In this document: positions 45,209-57,404 of the stretch, piece after piece | How the letters are laid out: every line of letters begins with the position of its first letter | Position numbering within the stretch: position 1 is the first letter of the stretch | Assembly: GCF_963676685.1 (NCBI RefSeq) | Contig: NC_092354.1 | Span: forward strand, 12,158,746 to 12,222,745 | Origin: Mytilus edulis | Taxonomy: Eukaryota; Mollusca; Bivalvia; Mytilida; Mytilidae | DNA length: 64,000 bases | Direction of reading: 5' to 3' | The notes under the pieces: model-generated | Seen by the model: the letters and a program-made list of their open reading frames with translations, nothing else | The model's database searches: none | Told to the model about the DNA's origin: nothing | Program-made: the position numbers and the translations under genes

Positions 45209-46696
45209 ATGTCAACAACAGACCTATCTACGTTTTCAAACTACCTTAATATCGGTGAAATATACACAAATTACCCAGCAGCATGCGTTCCTGATAAACT
45301 GAAAACGCCAGCGGCTGAAAAGGCAAAATTACTAAAGTTTGAAGAGATAGATGTAGATTATTATGAGCCAGATGCCAGAATGGTTGGCTTCCGGACAAAT
45401 CAAGATAGAGTCCGTCATTGGATTAAGGCATTAAATGTATATGTTTTTGAGTATCTTGGTGACCACCCTGAAAATAAAGACAAATATCAAATTGACTGGA
45501 CCCATGATCCTGTACAAGGGACACCTTCAAATCTTAAATCAATTGCCATTGATGTTCCCACCAAAGTAGACAAACATAATCCACTTATGTACAAATTGAC
45601 ACTGTTTCTTAAAACTGGAACATTACAAGTTAAGGGCACTATTATAAAACATTTGTCTCTCAGCATTTCTGAGTTTTAAGAGCTGTAGTTCACCACATAG
45701 TATCACAACAGTTACAAGATAATCATGATACTATGCAAAAACTCTCGACAGATATCTGTGCTTCTGACAATAATGATATTGATACAATTACCATAAATCA
45801 TGACATTGATGATGAAACAGATCCCAAAACACTACTTGGGCACAATACTATAGATGTCAACTCTAACATAATTGATCTAAAACAGATAATACCTGAAGCT
45901 GAACTAGAAGCTATAGAAAATACAAATATGGTGGTTCAGTCAGCAATTAATACAAATGATATGAATGTGGCAAAACTTGACTCAAATTCTAAACCATCCT
46001 ACCCACAGGGAAAAGATGTAAAAGAATCAAATGAATACTCTCGTGAAAGCTTTGAATCCATGTTGAAGACCGCAACTAATGATCTTCAAAATCAAATAAC
46101 TATTGCAATAGAAAAATTATATGTACAGCTCACTCATTCTTTGAATGAACATTTAAAATCATTTAATGACACAATGAGAACTCAAAATGATACACGTGTA
46201 CAGATTAAAGACCTTCTTTTGAAATCTGATGCCTCATCAGGTCAACAAAAATTTTCTAAAAGCCTGGATTTAAGTGGTAAATTAATTATAACAGAAAAAG
46301 AAAATGCAGAATTGAAATTCACGCTATAGCAACTGAGATATGAAAGTTTGACTGAAATTGAAAGTTTAAAATCTGTTATCAACGTTTTAAAAGGTAGCAT
46401 GATTGATATAGAAAATTCAAGCTCTGTTGTAGTGGAAAGCTTACGTAACTCCAAAGCGAGTATGGTCAGTAGAATAAAAGCAAGAGATCAACAAAATCAA
46501 CAACTCGAGGCTGATTTACGTAAACTCAAAACTGATATTGACAAGAAAGATGAACTCATATACTCATTCAAACAACACAACAATCATGAATTTCGCATCA
46601 ACAAATATGAAAATTGGACACAAGTTCAACCTAAAAAGCCAGACTCCACTGAAACAAAGGCTTCTCTGAACAAACCTCAAGTCCTACTTATAGGCA
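45209..46696 (+). pseudogene. LINE ORF1, N-terminal part
   Basis: Starts MSTTDLSTFSNYLNIGEIYT. The first domain includes RVRHWIKALNVYVFEYLGDH and MYKLTLFLKTGTLQVKGT, a fold seen in ORF1 proteins of CR1/L2-like LINEs. One frameshift lies near 45640-45690, after which 45733-46329 is open. A single tag at 46327 interrupts, and the same frame then continues to 46696. Residues encoded at 46080-46560 are heptad-rich (coiled coil, e.g. SLTEIESLKSVINVLKG), as expected for a trimerising ORF1. The frame breaks off at VLLIGT where repeat E is inserted. The remainder resumes at 47267. Confidence 0.8.
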
Positions 46697-47266
46697 CGGT
46701 ATGATACTAAACCCCTAACGGGAAGGATTGTGCCTGATGTTCATATGATGAAATCATAATCTTTCAGTCAGTTTAATTGAAATCTGGAGCTGGCATGTCA
46801 GTTAACTCCTAGTAGTCTGTTGTTATTTATGTATTATTGTCATTTTGTTTATTTTCGTTGGTTACATCTTCTGACATCAGACTCGGACTTCTCTTGGACT
46901 GAATTTTAATGTGCGTATTGTTATGCGTTTACTTTTCTACATTGGCTAGAGGTATAGGAGGAGGTTTGAGATCTCACAAACATGTTTAACCCCGCCGCAT
47001 TTTTGCCCCTGTCCCAAGTCAGGAGCCTCTGGCCTTTGTTAGTCTTGTATTATTTTAATTTCAGTTTCTTGTGTAAAATTTGGAAATTAGTATGGCGTTC
47101 ATTATCACTGAACTAGTATATATTTGTTTAGGGGCCAGCTGAAGGACGCCTCCGGGTGCGGGAATTTCTCGCTACATTGAAGACCTGTTGGTGACCTTCT
47201 GCTGTTGTTTTTTTTTTCTATGGTCGGGTTGTTGTCTCTTTGGCACATTCCCCATTTCCATTTTCA
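46697..47266 (-). repeat. Dispersed repeat E inserted in LINE ORF1
   Basis: Reversed, near full length: begins ggtatgatactaaaccccta and ends ccatttccattttcaatttt. The flanks are ggcac and acttctaac. Removing the insert restores GGC ACT TCT, so the target duplication may be just AC, or absent. Confidence 0.88.
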
Positions 47267-47720
47267 ATTTTACTTCTAACACAAAAGGTATCCAGCCGGA
47301 AAAATTCTCCAGCTCTTACACTCTGCAAAAAAAAAAAAGAGGCTATGACATTGGCTGATACTGAAAAAGCAATAAGCCAGATTAAAGATCCATCAAATGT
47401 GGTGGTGCTGCATTCACTAACTAATGACTAAAGGAATATGCACCAGTATGTGTAGGCCATATGGAAAACTTAATTTTTCATATTCATGAGTCAATGCCCA
47501 GCTCTACAGTTGTAGTTTCATTAGCTACTCCAAGGGCAAATAACAAAAAATATCAGACTAATGTCGAACTTGTCAATACAATGCTAAAATGTGAATATAT
47601 GGAGGATGATACTGTTACCCTCTGTGATAATGGTAACTTGTCACGTTTAGGAAAACCAGTTCCCAAGTTTTTTAGCCAGGGATCACTATCACTTATTTAA
47701 AGATGACATTGTTGTCCTGG
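47267..47720 (+). pseudogene. LINE ORF1, C-terminal SGNH esterase part
   Basis: Continues the frame interrupted at 46696 (LIGT then SNTKGI), so the first motif is a GTS nucleophile block. Then SNVVVLHSLTND (block with Asn-Asp), VGHMENLIFHIHESMPSSTVVVSLATPR (abridged: MENLIFHIHE and VVVSLATPR), and DHYHLFKDD-like remains near 47685. A stop after LTND and a late frameshift mark it as dead. SGNH/GDSL-type domains are known in ORF1 of CR1-like LINEs. Confidence 0.75.
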
Positions 47721-48054
47721 CCAGTAATCTTAGATGGACCATTGATTCGTTATTGGACATTAAGCAATCAAGGTGTAGTAGTTTTTATAACCTGATAATG
47801 GAAGAGAACAAGGCAATTCCAACCATAGTGACCGTCCACCCTACAGACGACCAAGAAAATACACATATTTACTGAATAACAATTATTGACATATTGTCAT
47901 TTTGTAAATTCTTGTAGTTATTCACTTGACTTTATTTTATTTGATTTGGGTTTTTTTTGTTTTGTTTTTTCTAAATATTAGTATAAAAAATAATAGTAAC
48001 ATTTATATATGTTCCAATGACTAAAGTACATAATAAAAGTACTAACCTTAGTAA

Positions 48055-48225
48055 AGGTATTACAAATAGAACATTTATATCTAACATAACAATTTGCACA
48101 TGGAACATCGGTGGCCTCATCTCCGCAAATCTGAATAAATTAACAGATTCTATTTTTTTTAAATAATATAACAGCTTATGATATAGTACTGTTAACTGAG
48201 ACACATATTGGCAAAGATGACACAA
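48055..48225 (+). pseudogene. LINE ORF2 endonuclease start, truncated
   Basis: ITICTWNIGGLISANLNKL, then after a one-base shift YDIVLLTETHIGKDDT. This is the beginning of an APE-type endonuclease (WNxxG, ...LxTETH). The sequence then switches at about 48225 into AT-rich DNA resembling the 3' end of gene D (taaactatttaataaact), so the rest of ORF2 is missing. Confidence 0.75.
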
Positions 48226-48260
48226 TTTTGACAGACATATATAAACTATTTAATAAACTG

Positions 48261-50039
48261 TACTTTTCTTAAATAATTTGAAAAACGTGTTCTTCTTGGC
48301 GTCGCCGAACCGTGTCATGCAACTGAATCAATTTTCAAATACGACATACCATGCATTAAATGCCATGAGCAATAGGGTACTTCTTGTTTCATATGTTTTA
48401 CAAACTGTCATTTTCGGTTGATTTCCTTATATTGTTTCTATTTTATTTTGATGATTAAGTGTTTGGTGTTTCTTTACCTTACTGTTGTTGTGGGTTTTTT
48501 TTATCTTGTTAGTATTATTTAACCGTTTTACATATTATTTATAAAAGACTTTATTTGGTTCTAAATTTTGGAGAAGTCTTCATTATTAATCATTCATATG
48601 ATTCCATTCTAAATTTAATTTTTGAGCTGTGCATACATTCGGTGGAATTTTCGTCCCCGAGTAGTAAGTGCTTTGGTACTGGAATGAATTATAAAATACG
48701 TTACATATTTTCCTTTTAATAATAAAATTAATATTTAAAACATTGCAGTGACGTCATTCTATTGTTGTACCCATTCTGCATTGCAGTGATTGGACAAACA
48801 AGGGTTTGGATAACAAAAATAATTCGTGATACAAATTAATTGCGTAAACGTTAGAGTTAAGAACGGAGATTGAACAGGCTGATAGTATAAAAACCGTACC
48901 GTGTCAGGGCTGTATAGCCAGTCAGGATCGTTAAACACTTTCATTGTTGTAAAGTGGATTTATGCACAGGTATAAACTAGTACTTTGCACCAAATTTCAC
49001 ATTTATTGAAATACAAATCGTTTTTCTTGTTTGTTAAATCTTATCTGCTCTTTTTTAAAGCTATATTCATAGCTGCAAACGCTGTGTTATGTAAACCAGT
49101 TCTCAAAGATTCTGATAAATAAATGGAAAGATATGCATATATTTTCATGGACAGAAAAACACTGCAAGATTTAGGACACAAGCGTCCAGTTCCGTCTTCA
49201 TATACTAGTACTGTATATTCCAAAAATATTGCGATGTTTTTATAATTGCGAAAAATGCGACATGGTTATAATCACTATAATTTAAACTCGCATTCAAAAA
49301 AAATTATATGAATTAAACTGGATTTTCCTCAATATCTCAAAATTTAAAATCCGCAATACTAGTGCTTCGCAATATGCACGCAATAATTCCTGAATTTACA
49401 GTTCCCTGTACGAATCTACAGCAATAATATAAAATCAAACTGCGGCAAGGTCTGCATAAAGAAAAAACTAATGCTCAAAATTCATTCATGAACTTTTAGC
49501 ATCAACATTCAATAAGCACATTTCCAATACATCTGCTTTCATTGAAAACCAAATTCTCAGCTGAACCCCTGTGGACAAATAAGAATGAGTTTCATACACA
49601 AGAAAATCTTGCACTAAACTAACTAACTCGCCGGTGTCAAAAACATTACATATATCCACTTCAGGATTACCAATGTACTTAACAAAATTATATCTAAATG
49701 TTAGCTATTAAGGAAACAGTTGGTACGAGCCAATTATTATCACCTGACAATTAAAACATGAAAGCTTCAATACCTTTAAGGATAAAAAAATATATATACC
49801 TTGGAAGTTTAGCTTTGCTAATGTTAGCAAATCTGTATTTGCATTTAAAGAGCTCACAATATTTTAGTAAATACAATAACATGTTTAAGAAAAATTTCAT
49901 CCTGAACCGCTGAATTGTCAAAATGCAGATTTAAATATACTGTCCCGCTGTAGTATTACATGTTTTTGGTTTTCATTCAACACACCGAGTTTCTGTACAA
50001 AAACAAATGATCTCTGTAGTTAGATTGTGCAAATCATAT
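48261..50039. other. Spacer
   Basis: AT-rich. A possible core promoter lies at 48884-48965: gtataaaaaccgtaccgtgt, then about 75 bp later a donor-like acag/gtataaac. No coding sequence can be attached to it. Nothing else is supported. Confidence 0.4.
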
Positions 50040-50044
50040 GTTAT

Positions 50045-50335
50045 ACTACTAGTAAAAAGTAAAATCACAAAAATACTGAACTTAGAGGAAAATCAATTCG
50101 GAAAGTCTATAATCACATGGCAAAATCAAATAACAAAACGCATCAAATACGAATGGACAAGAACTGTCATATTCCTGACTTGGTACAGGCATTTTCAAAT
50201 GTAGAAAATGGTGGATTAAACCTGGTTTTATAGCGCTAACCCTCTCACTTTGATGACAGTCTCATCAAATTCCGTTATATTTACATTGATGCGTTAACTA
50301 AACAGACACAATAAATAAAATAGTCAGAATATGGG
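50045..50335 (+). repeat. Dispersed repeat F
   Basis: gtaaaatcacaaaaatactg, ggcattttcaaatgtagaaa and ttccgttatatttacattga. Confidence 0.88.
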
Positions 50336-50654
50336 TACATCGTATAACTTATATGTGAGCTACGTTTTGGTTGTCAGTGAATTGTTTAACAAATTCATTT
50401 TAAAATTACCTGGAATCATTTCAAAGTCAAAATTAATCACTGCCTTAAGTTATCTCTAGGTAAAACGTTTTATCTTTTCTTCATTTGTCCACATCTGATG
50501 AGCAATTTGGTCAGAACAAAAATGCATAATGGATCCATAGCCCTTAAATGAACGAACTTGCATCAGTATAAGCTAACCTGTCAGTGACGAATGCCAAAAG
50601 CTTTTTAAATGACATATGATCCAGCTTAATTCTAGAGTCCCGAGTGAATCGCTC

Positions 50655-50855
50655 GTGTACCTATAAAGTGAGAGGTTTAATGCTATAAAACCAGGTCAAA
50701 TCACCCATTGTCTACATTACCCAGTCAGGAATATGACAGTTGTTGTCCATTCGTTTGATGTGTTTTGTCATTTGAATTGTTGCCATGTGATTAGGAACTT
50801 TCTGATTGAATTTTCCTCGGAGTTCAGTATTTTTGTGATTTTACTTTTTACAAAG
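50655..50855 (-). repeat. Dispersed repeat F, reversed
   Basis: ctataaagtgagaggtttaa, agtcaggaatatgacagttg and agttcagtatttttgtgatt. Together with 50045-50335 it forms a loose inverted pair. Confidence 0.88.
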
Positions 50856-50886
50856 TGATGTGAATGTCTTGTCAAGATTCTATATA

Positions 50887-51111
50887 TTACATGATGCTGA
50901 TAGATAATGCAATGATTTTACCAATTGCCGCTTTAACTTTCCTTGCAATCGTATTACAAGGATTTACAAGGGCTAAAGCAATAAAATCAAAATTATTCCA
51001 CATTTCGGGTTTATCCCTTTGTATATCACATACAAACCGAAGCCAATCTAAACCGTTCTGTGGCTTCACACCCTTTTTCATATTTTGTTCTTCGAGAAAC
51101 CAGCAGACCAT
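50887..51111 (-). CDS. Possible coding fragment of unknown origin
   Basis: This 74-codon minus frame reads like real protein (GVKPQNGLDWLRFVCDIQRD, then KPEMWNNFDFIALALVNPCN) with balanced composition in an AT-rich setting. I do not recognise the family. It could be an exon of a host gene on the minus strand, or a fragment of a transposon protein. No clear splice sites or neighbours support either. Confidence 0.3.
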   Translation of the reverse strand: MVCWFLEEQNMKKGVKPQNGLDWLRFVCDIQRDKPEMWNNFDFIALALVNPCNTIARKVKAAIGKIIALSISIM

Positions 51112-52290
51112 TAATCTGACAATACTTCAGATCCGAATCCTTTATTCAGATATACTATAATTTTGAATCCTTCGTAAATATTTTACTGGAGTTGTACCAT
51201 TTAGTGACAATATAACAACCTAATCCCAACCCTAAGGTTAAGCCGCAAAATCTTGTGAAAGGTTTTTCTTCTTCTAGAATAGTAGATGAATACGTCTGAT
51301 CTGTTTCATGATTTCCGGATGGCGATGGTCCTAGATATCATAACTATTTTAATTCACTTTTTACAGATAAAAGATATGATTTTTGGAGCATAATTGTTTT
51401 AGAATTAAATGTTATAATATACGAGAGTAAGATTTCAGAAGTACAAAATAATTCATGTTGCTTGTATACTTTTTATCTCTTCATTTGTGGTCATTCATTA
51501 CGTTTAATAGAATTGTATTTGAAATAAAATCAACTCGCACTCAATGTCCTTAACCTTCAAGTGATGTTTTTCCCTTTTTTTTTATTCACTCTAAACGAAA
51601 TGATACCATTGTCTTCCTTATAAATATACTTTCATGGTTGTCGTTATCCCTTTTGAGACACCGAATGAATGTGAAGGTATTCACTGAAAAAACATAATGT
51701 AGTTTGCATTGTGTCCTCGTGTGCCTAAACATCGGTTTCACAAAAAAAAGACTTAAGACTAATATTGGTCTTAAGTCATGAATTTATTCAATCAGTATTC
51801 TTACGATCAATCTCAAACGTAAGTTTCTTAGTGAAATCGACTACAGGTCTTTTGAATTTGGAGTCCTTAGTTTATAAAAAGGACAAGGTATATTATCAGT
51901 TTGAAAGTTTGCTTGATATTGATAAATTTAAGAAACCGTTATAGTTGAGGTCACAACATCAACATATTTGTCCTGGTGTTATGCTAAGTAGGTAACATTG
52001 TCCAATTTAGCCATTATTCTTTATGCTCTGGACTCTTATCAAGTGTTTTTTTGTTCTTTTTCAACTTGATTGTGTACGTTCTTAATATATAGTCATACAT
52101 CAATATCGGCACACTACTAGTACTTGTGTTGTTGGGTTTTTTTTTTTATTGAATTAAATGTCAACCGAAGTTCAGCTATATACTAGTAATTTAGTTTTCG
52201 TATACCAAAGGGAAAATTTAACAGAGTTACGTTGTCACTTTCTACAGTGTTATAGAAAGAAATATATATATAAAAGAGTTTTGCACGTTT
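51112..52290. other. Spacer
   Basis: AT-rich. A small inverted pair lies at 51750-51778 (gacttaagactaa and ttggtcttaagtc). No gene is supported; the frame 52158-52355 runs into the mariner end. Confidence 0.45.
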
Positions 52291-53541
52291 TACGAGGGTT
52301 ATCCGTACAGTTTGGGGACTATCTCAATAAAATATTATTTACCCGTCCGAAATAAATAAAACACGTATATAACTAATTTTATGATTAAGTGTACAAAATT
52401 TTATTTCAGTACCTGCTTGAATAATCGCATTTTCATCAATTTTGGAATCTTAAGAAACTTTCACCCGGAGCTCTCAAACAAATATTTCTGACGTTCCGAC
52501 GTTCGACGACGTTAACACGTTTTAACTTTTCTCAAAGTAGTCCCCTGCCAAAGCAATTCATTTGAATCCAAGTAAATCAATTTCTTAATGAGTTTTTAGA
52601 GAAGTGAGGGCCGGTGCATTGTCTTGGTGACTGTTGTTTAGTTTCCGGATCGTAGTTATTAAACCAGCGTATGTCGAATGTAATTATTTTGTCTAGAAAT
52701 CGTATGCCACCACAGGAAACTTTTTTAATAAATTGTTCCATTCTTTTTGTTAAATGCTCTGCTGTACAAAGTCGCGGTACCCATCTATCACATTTAAATC
52801 ATTTACTAAAATGTAGTTTGCTGTATACATGTACTTAGAAATGTCACAATTTTGTCTGCAACTTCGCGAACTGTTTGTCGCTGGTCACTGTTGATAACGT
52901 CCAGAACTTCATCTTTAATCGCATCTGATACCCGGAAAGATGGCCTTCCTTCCCGCCCATTGTCTCCAGATCGTCTTGTCCGTCCCTAAACCTTTTGTGT
53001 CAGTTGAATACCAATGAATGTCTAACTTTGCTATGTTTCTCAGACTGTTTTAAGAATTTATGTGTTTCTTTTGGGGCGTTTCCTAAGTCTAAACAAAACT
53101 TTATAACCGCCAGCTTCTCCACCTTTTCCGTACATTTCTTTTTTTTTCAGTGATGCCGATTCTGGATTCAATGATTCAAATTGAGATTTCTCCGCCATTT
53201 CGAAATTTTGACCATTCAAATTTATTAGGTTTAACGTCAAGACTATTGTCGACATCACAATATAAGTTTCATGCATATTTTCGTTGGTTTTTAAACTTAA
53301 AATAACAAAAATATGAAAACACCAGCCTGCATGTTATGTGATATTTTCGCTATGCTCTGGGTCCCTATTGCCTATATTCATATGAAGTAAGCGTTATTAT
53401 TTCGCATATAAAATTAGACAAATATTGATCTAACGTGACTAGAATATAGTTCAGAATTAAAGATATGCAAAAAGAATTTACCTGACATGCTATTTCTACG
53501 CAGACTACAGCTTGTCCATGAACTTTACGGACAACCCCGTA
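52291..53541 (-). mobile_element. Mariner/Tc1-type DNA transposon, decayed
   Basis: Terminal inverted repeats cgagggttatccgtacag (from 52293) and, read inward from the right, cggggttgtccgtaaag, with TA at both borders (52291-52292 and 53540-53541) as the target duplication. Length is 1247 bp, usual for mariner. On the minus strand the broken transposase shows LGNAPKETHKFLKQ, HKRFRDGQDDLED, GREGRPSFRVSDAIKD (HTH region), QRQTVREVADKI, LVNDLNV, NNYDPETKQQS and HQDNAPALTSL (second catalytic Asp block). The stretch between the last two blocks is deleted, and several frameshifts and stops occur, so it is inactive. Confidence 0.85.
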
Positions 53542-54367
53542 CATTATATACTGCCTTTTTTTTCTTTATACACTGTTTAGCAAATTAATAAACTTACCAC
53601 AAATTTATCATCGTTTTTATTTCGGTTACGTAATTCTCTCATAACTGTTGATTTAAGATGGTGTTACTACACTTTTTTATACTTTACATTTCATTTTTCA
53701 TAACTGCTGACGTCCTGATTCATAAACAAATTATTAATCGCTGATGGCATTTCTTTGAAACGAATTAAAATTCATCACACCTATAACGCATATCCCGAAA
53801 AATATATAATATAGCAATGCTATCATTCATTAAACAAATGTTAAAAGTGGTTCTGACGTCAGCCATGACAATCTAGTAGCACCATCTGTTTGCCAAAAAT
53901 TATACTAGATTGAATACAAAAGACTGAACCTCGTTTTAGTAACTCATGGTTGTTTGTATGACAAACATAATTGCCCGCATCATATATAGAGACCATATAT
54001 ATATGAACTTTATTTAAAAATAATACGTTGTATCATAAATCTGTAATTTGGGTATTTCAGGAAGGATTCTTTATTATCTTACCTCCTCTACATTTCCAGG
54101 AAAATGATTGGTTAAAAGCGTCCGCGTGAAGACCATGTATATTCCATATTAGGATTTTAGGTAGGCGGGTCTTATTTCAATATACGGTTAGTAATGGAGT
54201 TACGAATTAGGCACTATTTGATTATATAAATGTATTGAAAGTTCGATTTAATATTGTTATATCAAGGTTGTTGATAATAAATTGTTATTGTTGACATTAG
54301 TTTTTGTGTGCAGACCAATGGAAGTGGGTTCTTAAAATTGAACACTTGAACACTTTAATATAGAAAT
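53542..54367. other. Spacer
   Basis: No gene or known element seen. Confidence 0.4.
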
Positions 54368-54430
54368 GAGAAGATATGTGGTATGATTGCAAATGCGACA
54401 ACTCTAGTCTAGATTCAACAAATAAAGATA
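54368..54430 (+). repeat. Dispersed repeat C fragment
   Basis: gaagatatgtggtatgattg and caaatgcgacaactcta. Confidence 0.65.
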
Positions 54431-54748
54431 GTCGGTAAGAAAAATTCGTTACATAGTGTGCTAGTGACCTAATACGATACATATACAGAGTCAGTAAATT
54501 TCATTTGGGGTTCGAGCGTCGCTCTAACCCAATATGGAAAATACTGATCCCGTATATATCATATTATGTCACTTACACCCTGACCTTGTATCTAATAATA
54601 CATGTGAAAGTGACTAATCAATAAACTTCATATTTTTACCAACATTAATTTCTTTCGAGAATTATCTATTTATGGCAGACTTTTTTTTAATTTGTCAATT
54701 TAGGTCAAATTTTGGTAAGTTTCTAAACTCATAGTCAATAAATTCTGA

Positions 54749-55075
54749 ACTAGAGGCTACAAGGAGCCTCTGTCTCTTACCTGATATTTTTTTTACAATT
54801 GATAAAATTGAGAAAGGAAATGGTGAATATGTCAAAGCGACAACCACCCGACCATAGAGCAAACAACATGATGCATGAAATAATACAAACGCCATCTCTA
54901 ACTGCCATGTTGGTTGGCTGTCAATGCCATCAGACACATTTTTAAAACTAGATATCATAATGCTGATAGCGGTTAAGTTGTCAAGTTTGGTTAAATTTGT
55001 CTCCAAACATTTATGAAAAATTGTTAAATTTGACTTTAAAGGACAATAACTCCTTATAGGGTCAATTGACCATTT
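54749..55075 (+). repeat. Fragment of tandem-unit repeat H with repeat E inside
   Basis: Start ctagaggctacaaggagcct matches the start of the H element at 58664. At about 54795-54868 a repeat E piece interrupts (aaattgagaaaggaaatggt, caaccacccgaccatagagc). H sequence resumes with catgttggttggctgtcaat and gtcaattgaccattttggtc. Confidence 0.8.
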
Positions 55076-55077
55076 TG

Positions 55078-55985
55078 GTCTTCCATCACTGTATTGGATA
55101 CCTAAACCACATAAGAGTGCTTACAAACAACGTATATTGCTGGGTCTTCAAAGTGCTCCACGATACCTCTTTCTAAATTATTTACAACTATTTTATCAGC
55201 AATCAAAGCCGGGCTTCAAAGTTATTGTGAAACTGCCTATTCTATAGGTGGCATGAATCAGATGTGGATACTAAAAAATTCCAAAGATCTTTTAGAGTGC
55301 GCATACAATCTGAGACTCTCTCGTCTTGGAAAAGTATTCAATCATTTGACTTTTTTCTACACTTTACACAAGTATTCCCTTATTCCAAACTAAAAGACAA
55401 ATTGAAAGAGTTGGTATTGCATTGTTTCATAAAAAAAGATTGGCGAACGTAGATACAAAAATCATGTCATTGGGAGGGATAAATCCTACTTAGTAAAGAA
55501 TCACTTGGATTCAAACCAAAAATTCTCTGAAGCTGAAATTATCAAGATGTTTAATTTCTTGATTGACAACATATTGGTTACGTTTGGAGGACATGTTTTT
55601 AAACAGACTGTCGGAATTCCCATGGGAACCAAATGTGCACCTCTTTTTTCAGACTTGTTTCTTTGTTATTATGAGGCTGACTTCATGAACTTCTTAGGAA
55701 GAAAGAGAAGAAGTTAGCAATATTCTTTAAGTTTACGTTCCGTTATATAGATGACGTTCTCTCACTAAATAATACAAAATTTGGTGACTATGTTGAACTA
55801 ATCTATCCCATCGAACTAGAGATAAAGGATACTACAGATGCAGGTAAGTCTGTCTCATATCTTGACTTACATCTAGAAATTGACAATGAGGGTCGATTGA
55901 AAACAAAACTTTACGATAAAATTCCCAAAAGTTATGCCAAATACGGCTAAGGTAATCTATTCCTGGGATAAGAAAATACTTATTT
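55078..55985 (+). pseudogene. Penelope-like reverse transcriptase fragment
   Basis: Pieces in order: YWIPKPHKSAYKQRILLGL-like start, WILKNSKDLLECAYN-like block, NQKFSEAEIIKMFNFLIDN, GGHVFKQTVGIPMGTKCAPL, FRYIDDVLSLNNTKFGDYV (catalytic YIDD, after a frameshift near 55700) and SVSYLDLHLEIDNEGRLKTK. The family is widespread in molluscs. Several frameshifts and a 3' truncation (near 55925, where it passes into a repeat A-like stretch) make it non-functional. Confidence 0.85.
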
Positions 55986-56359
55986 TTTCGAAAAATTCAA
56001 AGTTTTGTAACAGAAAATTAATAAAGCTTTATCTTTGAGGATTATATTAGCAACGATGTTCTAACTGCTGTCCTGAGTATCGGCGTAAAAGAAAATAGCA
56101 AATGAAAAAAATGAAATATTGTATCAAATTTAACCAACAACTTTGATTTAACAAGAGTGCACACGCTGAAATGTCTCGCCTTCTATACTAATCATTGATA
56201 TTATGTTGATAGTCCTAAGTATAAAGTTAAGCTTTATAACAACTGTCACATAAACTTAACATTAACCAAGATAACTAAACAAAGACCAATGAACCTTGAA
56301 AACGACTGTATATCAAGAATAAATCACCAAATATGAATAAACATAATAAATTCCAGAGT

Positions 56360-56525
56360 TTACTTATTGCCTAAAATCATGTTCGGCAATAGGATGAATA
56401 GTCATCATCAAATTTCAGGAAATAAGCTTAATGCCTGAAAATTTCAGGCAATAACTTAATGCCTAGGCATTAGCTTTTTGCCTAGGATTTAAGCTTAATC
56501 CCTAATTTCACTAATTGCCGCTAAC
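56360..56525. repeat. Palindrome-rich segment with TGCCTAGGCA motifs
   Basis: Repeated aataagcttaatgcctg, ttgcctagg and atgcctaggcattagct motifs, several self-complementary, form nested small hairpins. Confidence 0.65.
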
Positions 56526-56804
56526 ACATATAGTTCGTTGTTATGTTGTACTGTGGCACCACTGTCCAGTGTTAGGGGAAGGGTTAGTATCCCGCTAATA
56601 GAATAATAAAAATATGAAAACGTAGAACTGAAACTGATCCCATTTCAATTTTAAATATTAACAGATAGATTAAAACACTTATTTAAAAATAAAGTTATTA
56701 ATTTTATTAAATACATGTATATACATTACATGATTCAAATCACAAGACAAAGTTATACTTACCACACCATATTTGGCTTCCATGATGGTGTCATTCGTGT
56801 TTGT

Positions 56805-57210
56805 TTAAAAAAGAAGATGTGATATGATTGCCAATGAGACAACTCTTCACAAGAGACGAAACGGACTCAGACATTAACAACTATAGGTCACCGTACGGCC
56901 TTCGAATACTAGCAAAGCTGTTAGAGTATAGTCAATTATGAAGGCCCCAATACTTTAAATGTAAAACAGCGCAAACAAGAAAACTAACGGTCTAATTCAT
57001 GTACAAAAAAATGAACGACCAACAAATGTGTAAGTTAACACAGCAACAAATGACAACCATTGAATTAAACGGGAGCTTTACTTGGGACAGTGGTGTGCAT
57101 TTGTAACAGTGCAACATTAGAACTAACTATAAATATCATTTGAAACGGCTTAAATCATCATATGGATACAAATAGAAATACAACTGCAGAGTGAACGCGG
57201 CCGGGTACTT
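56805..57210 (+). repeat. Dispersed repeat C, long copy
   Basis: gatgtgatatgattgccaat, ataggtcaccgtacggcctt and gaaaactaacggtctaattc. Confidence 0.85.
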
Positions 57211-57351
57211 GTACATCCCAACAACAAAAATCCATTAAGTATAGATCTGAGAGTATTCGCAGCTACTGACATCTATTTCAAAGCTAAAACTTAGAGAAGT
57301 GGCTGGACAGTAGGAATGCAAATAAAAACAAAAAAATAGCAGTGTCTAGAT

Positions 57352-57400
57352 TGTAAATAAAGCCAACGGTAGTATACCGCTGTTTGAAATTACAATTATC
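57352..57400 (+). repeat. Dispersed repeat D, start only
   Basis: taaataaagccaacggtagt, then ataccgctgtttgaaa. Confidence 0.7.
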
Positions 57401-57404
57401 TCTA

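Noticed and set aside
48884..48965. Promoter plus first exon of an unseen gene.
   Set aside because: A TATA-like box and a donor are present, but no coding sequence or partner exon can be linked; mentioned only under the spacer.
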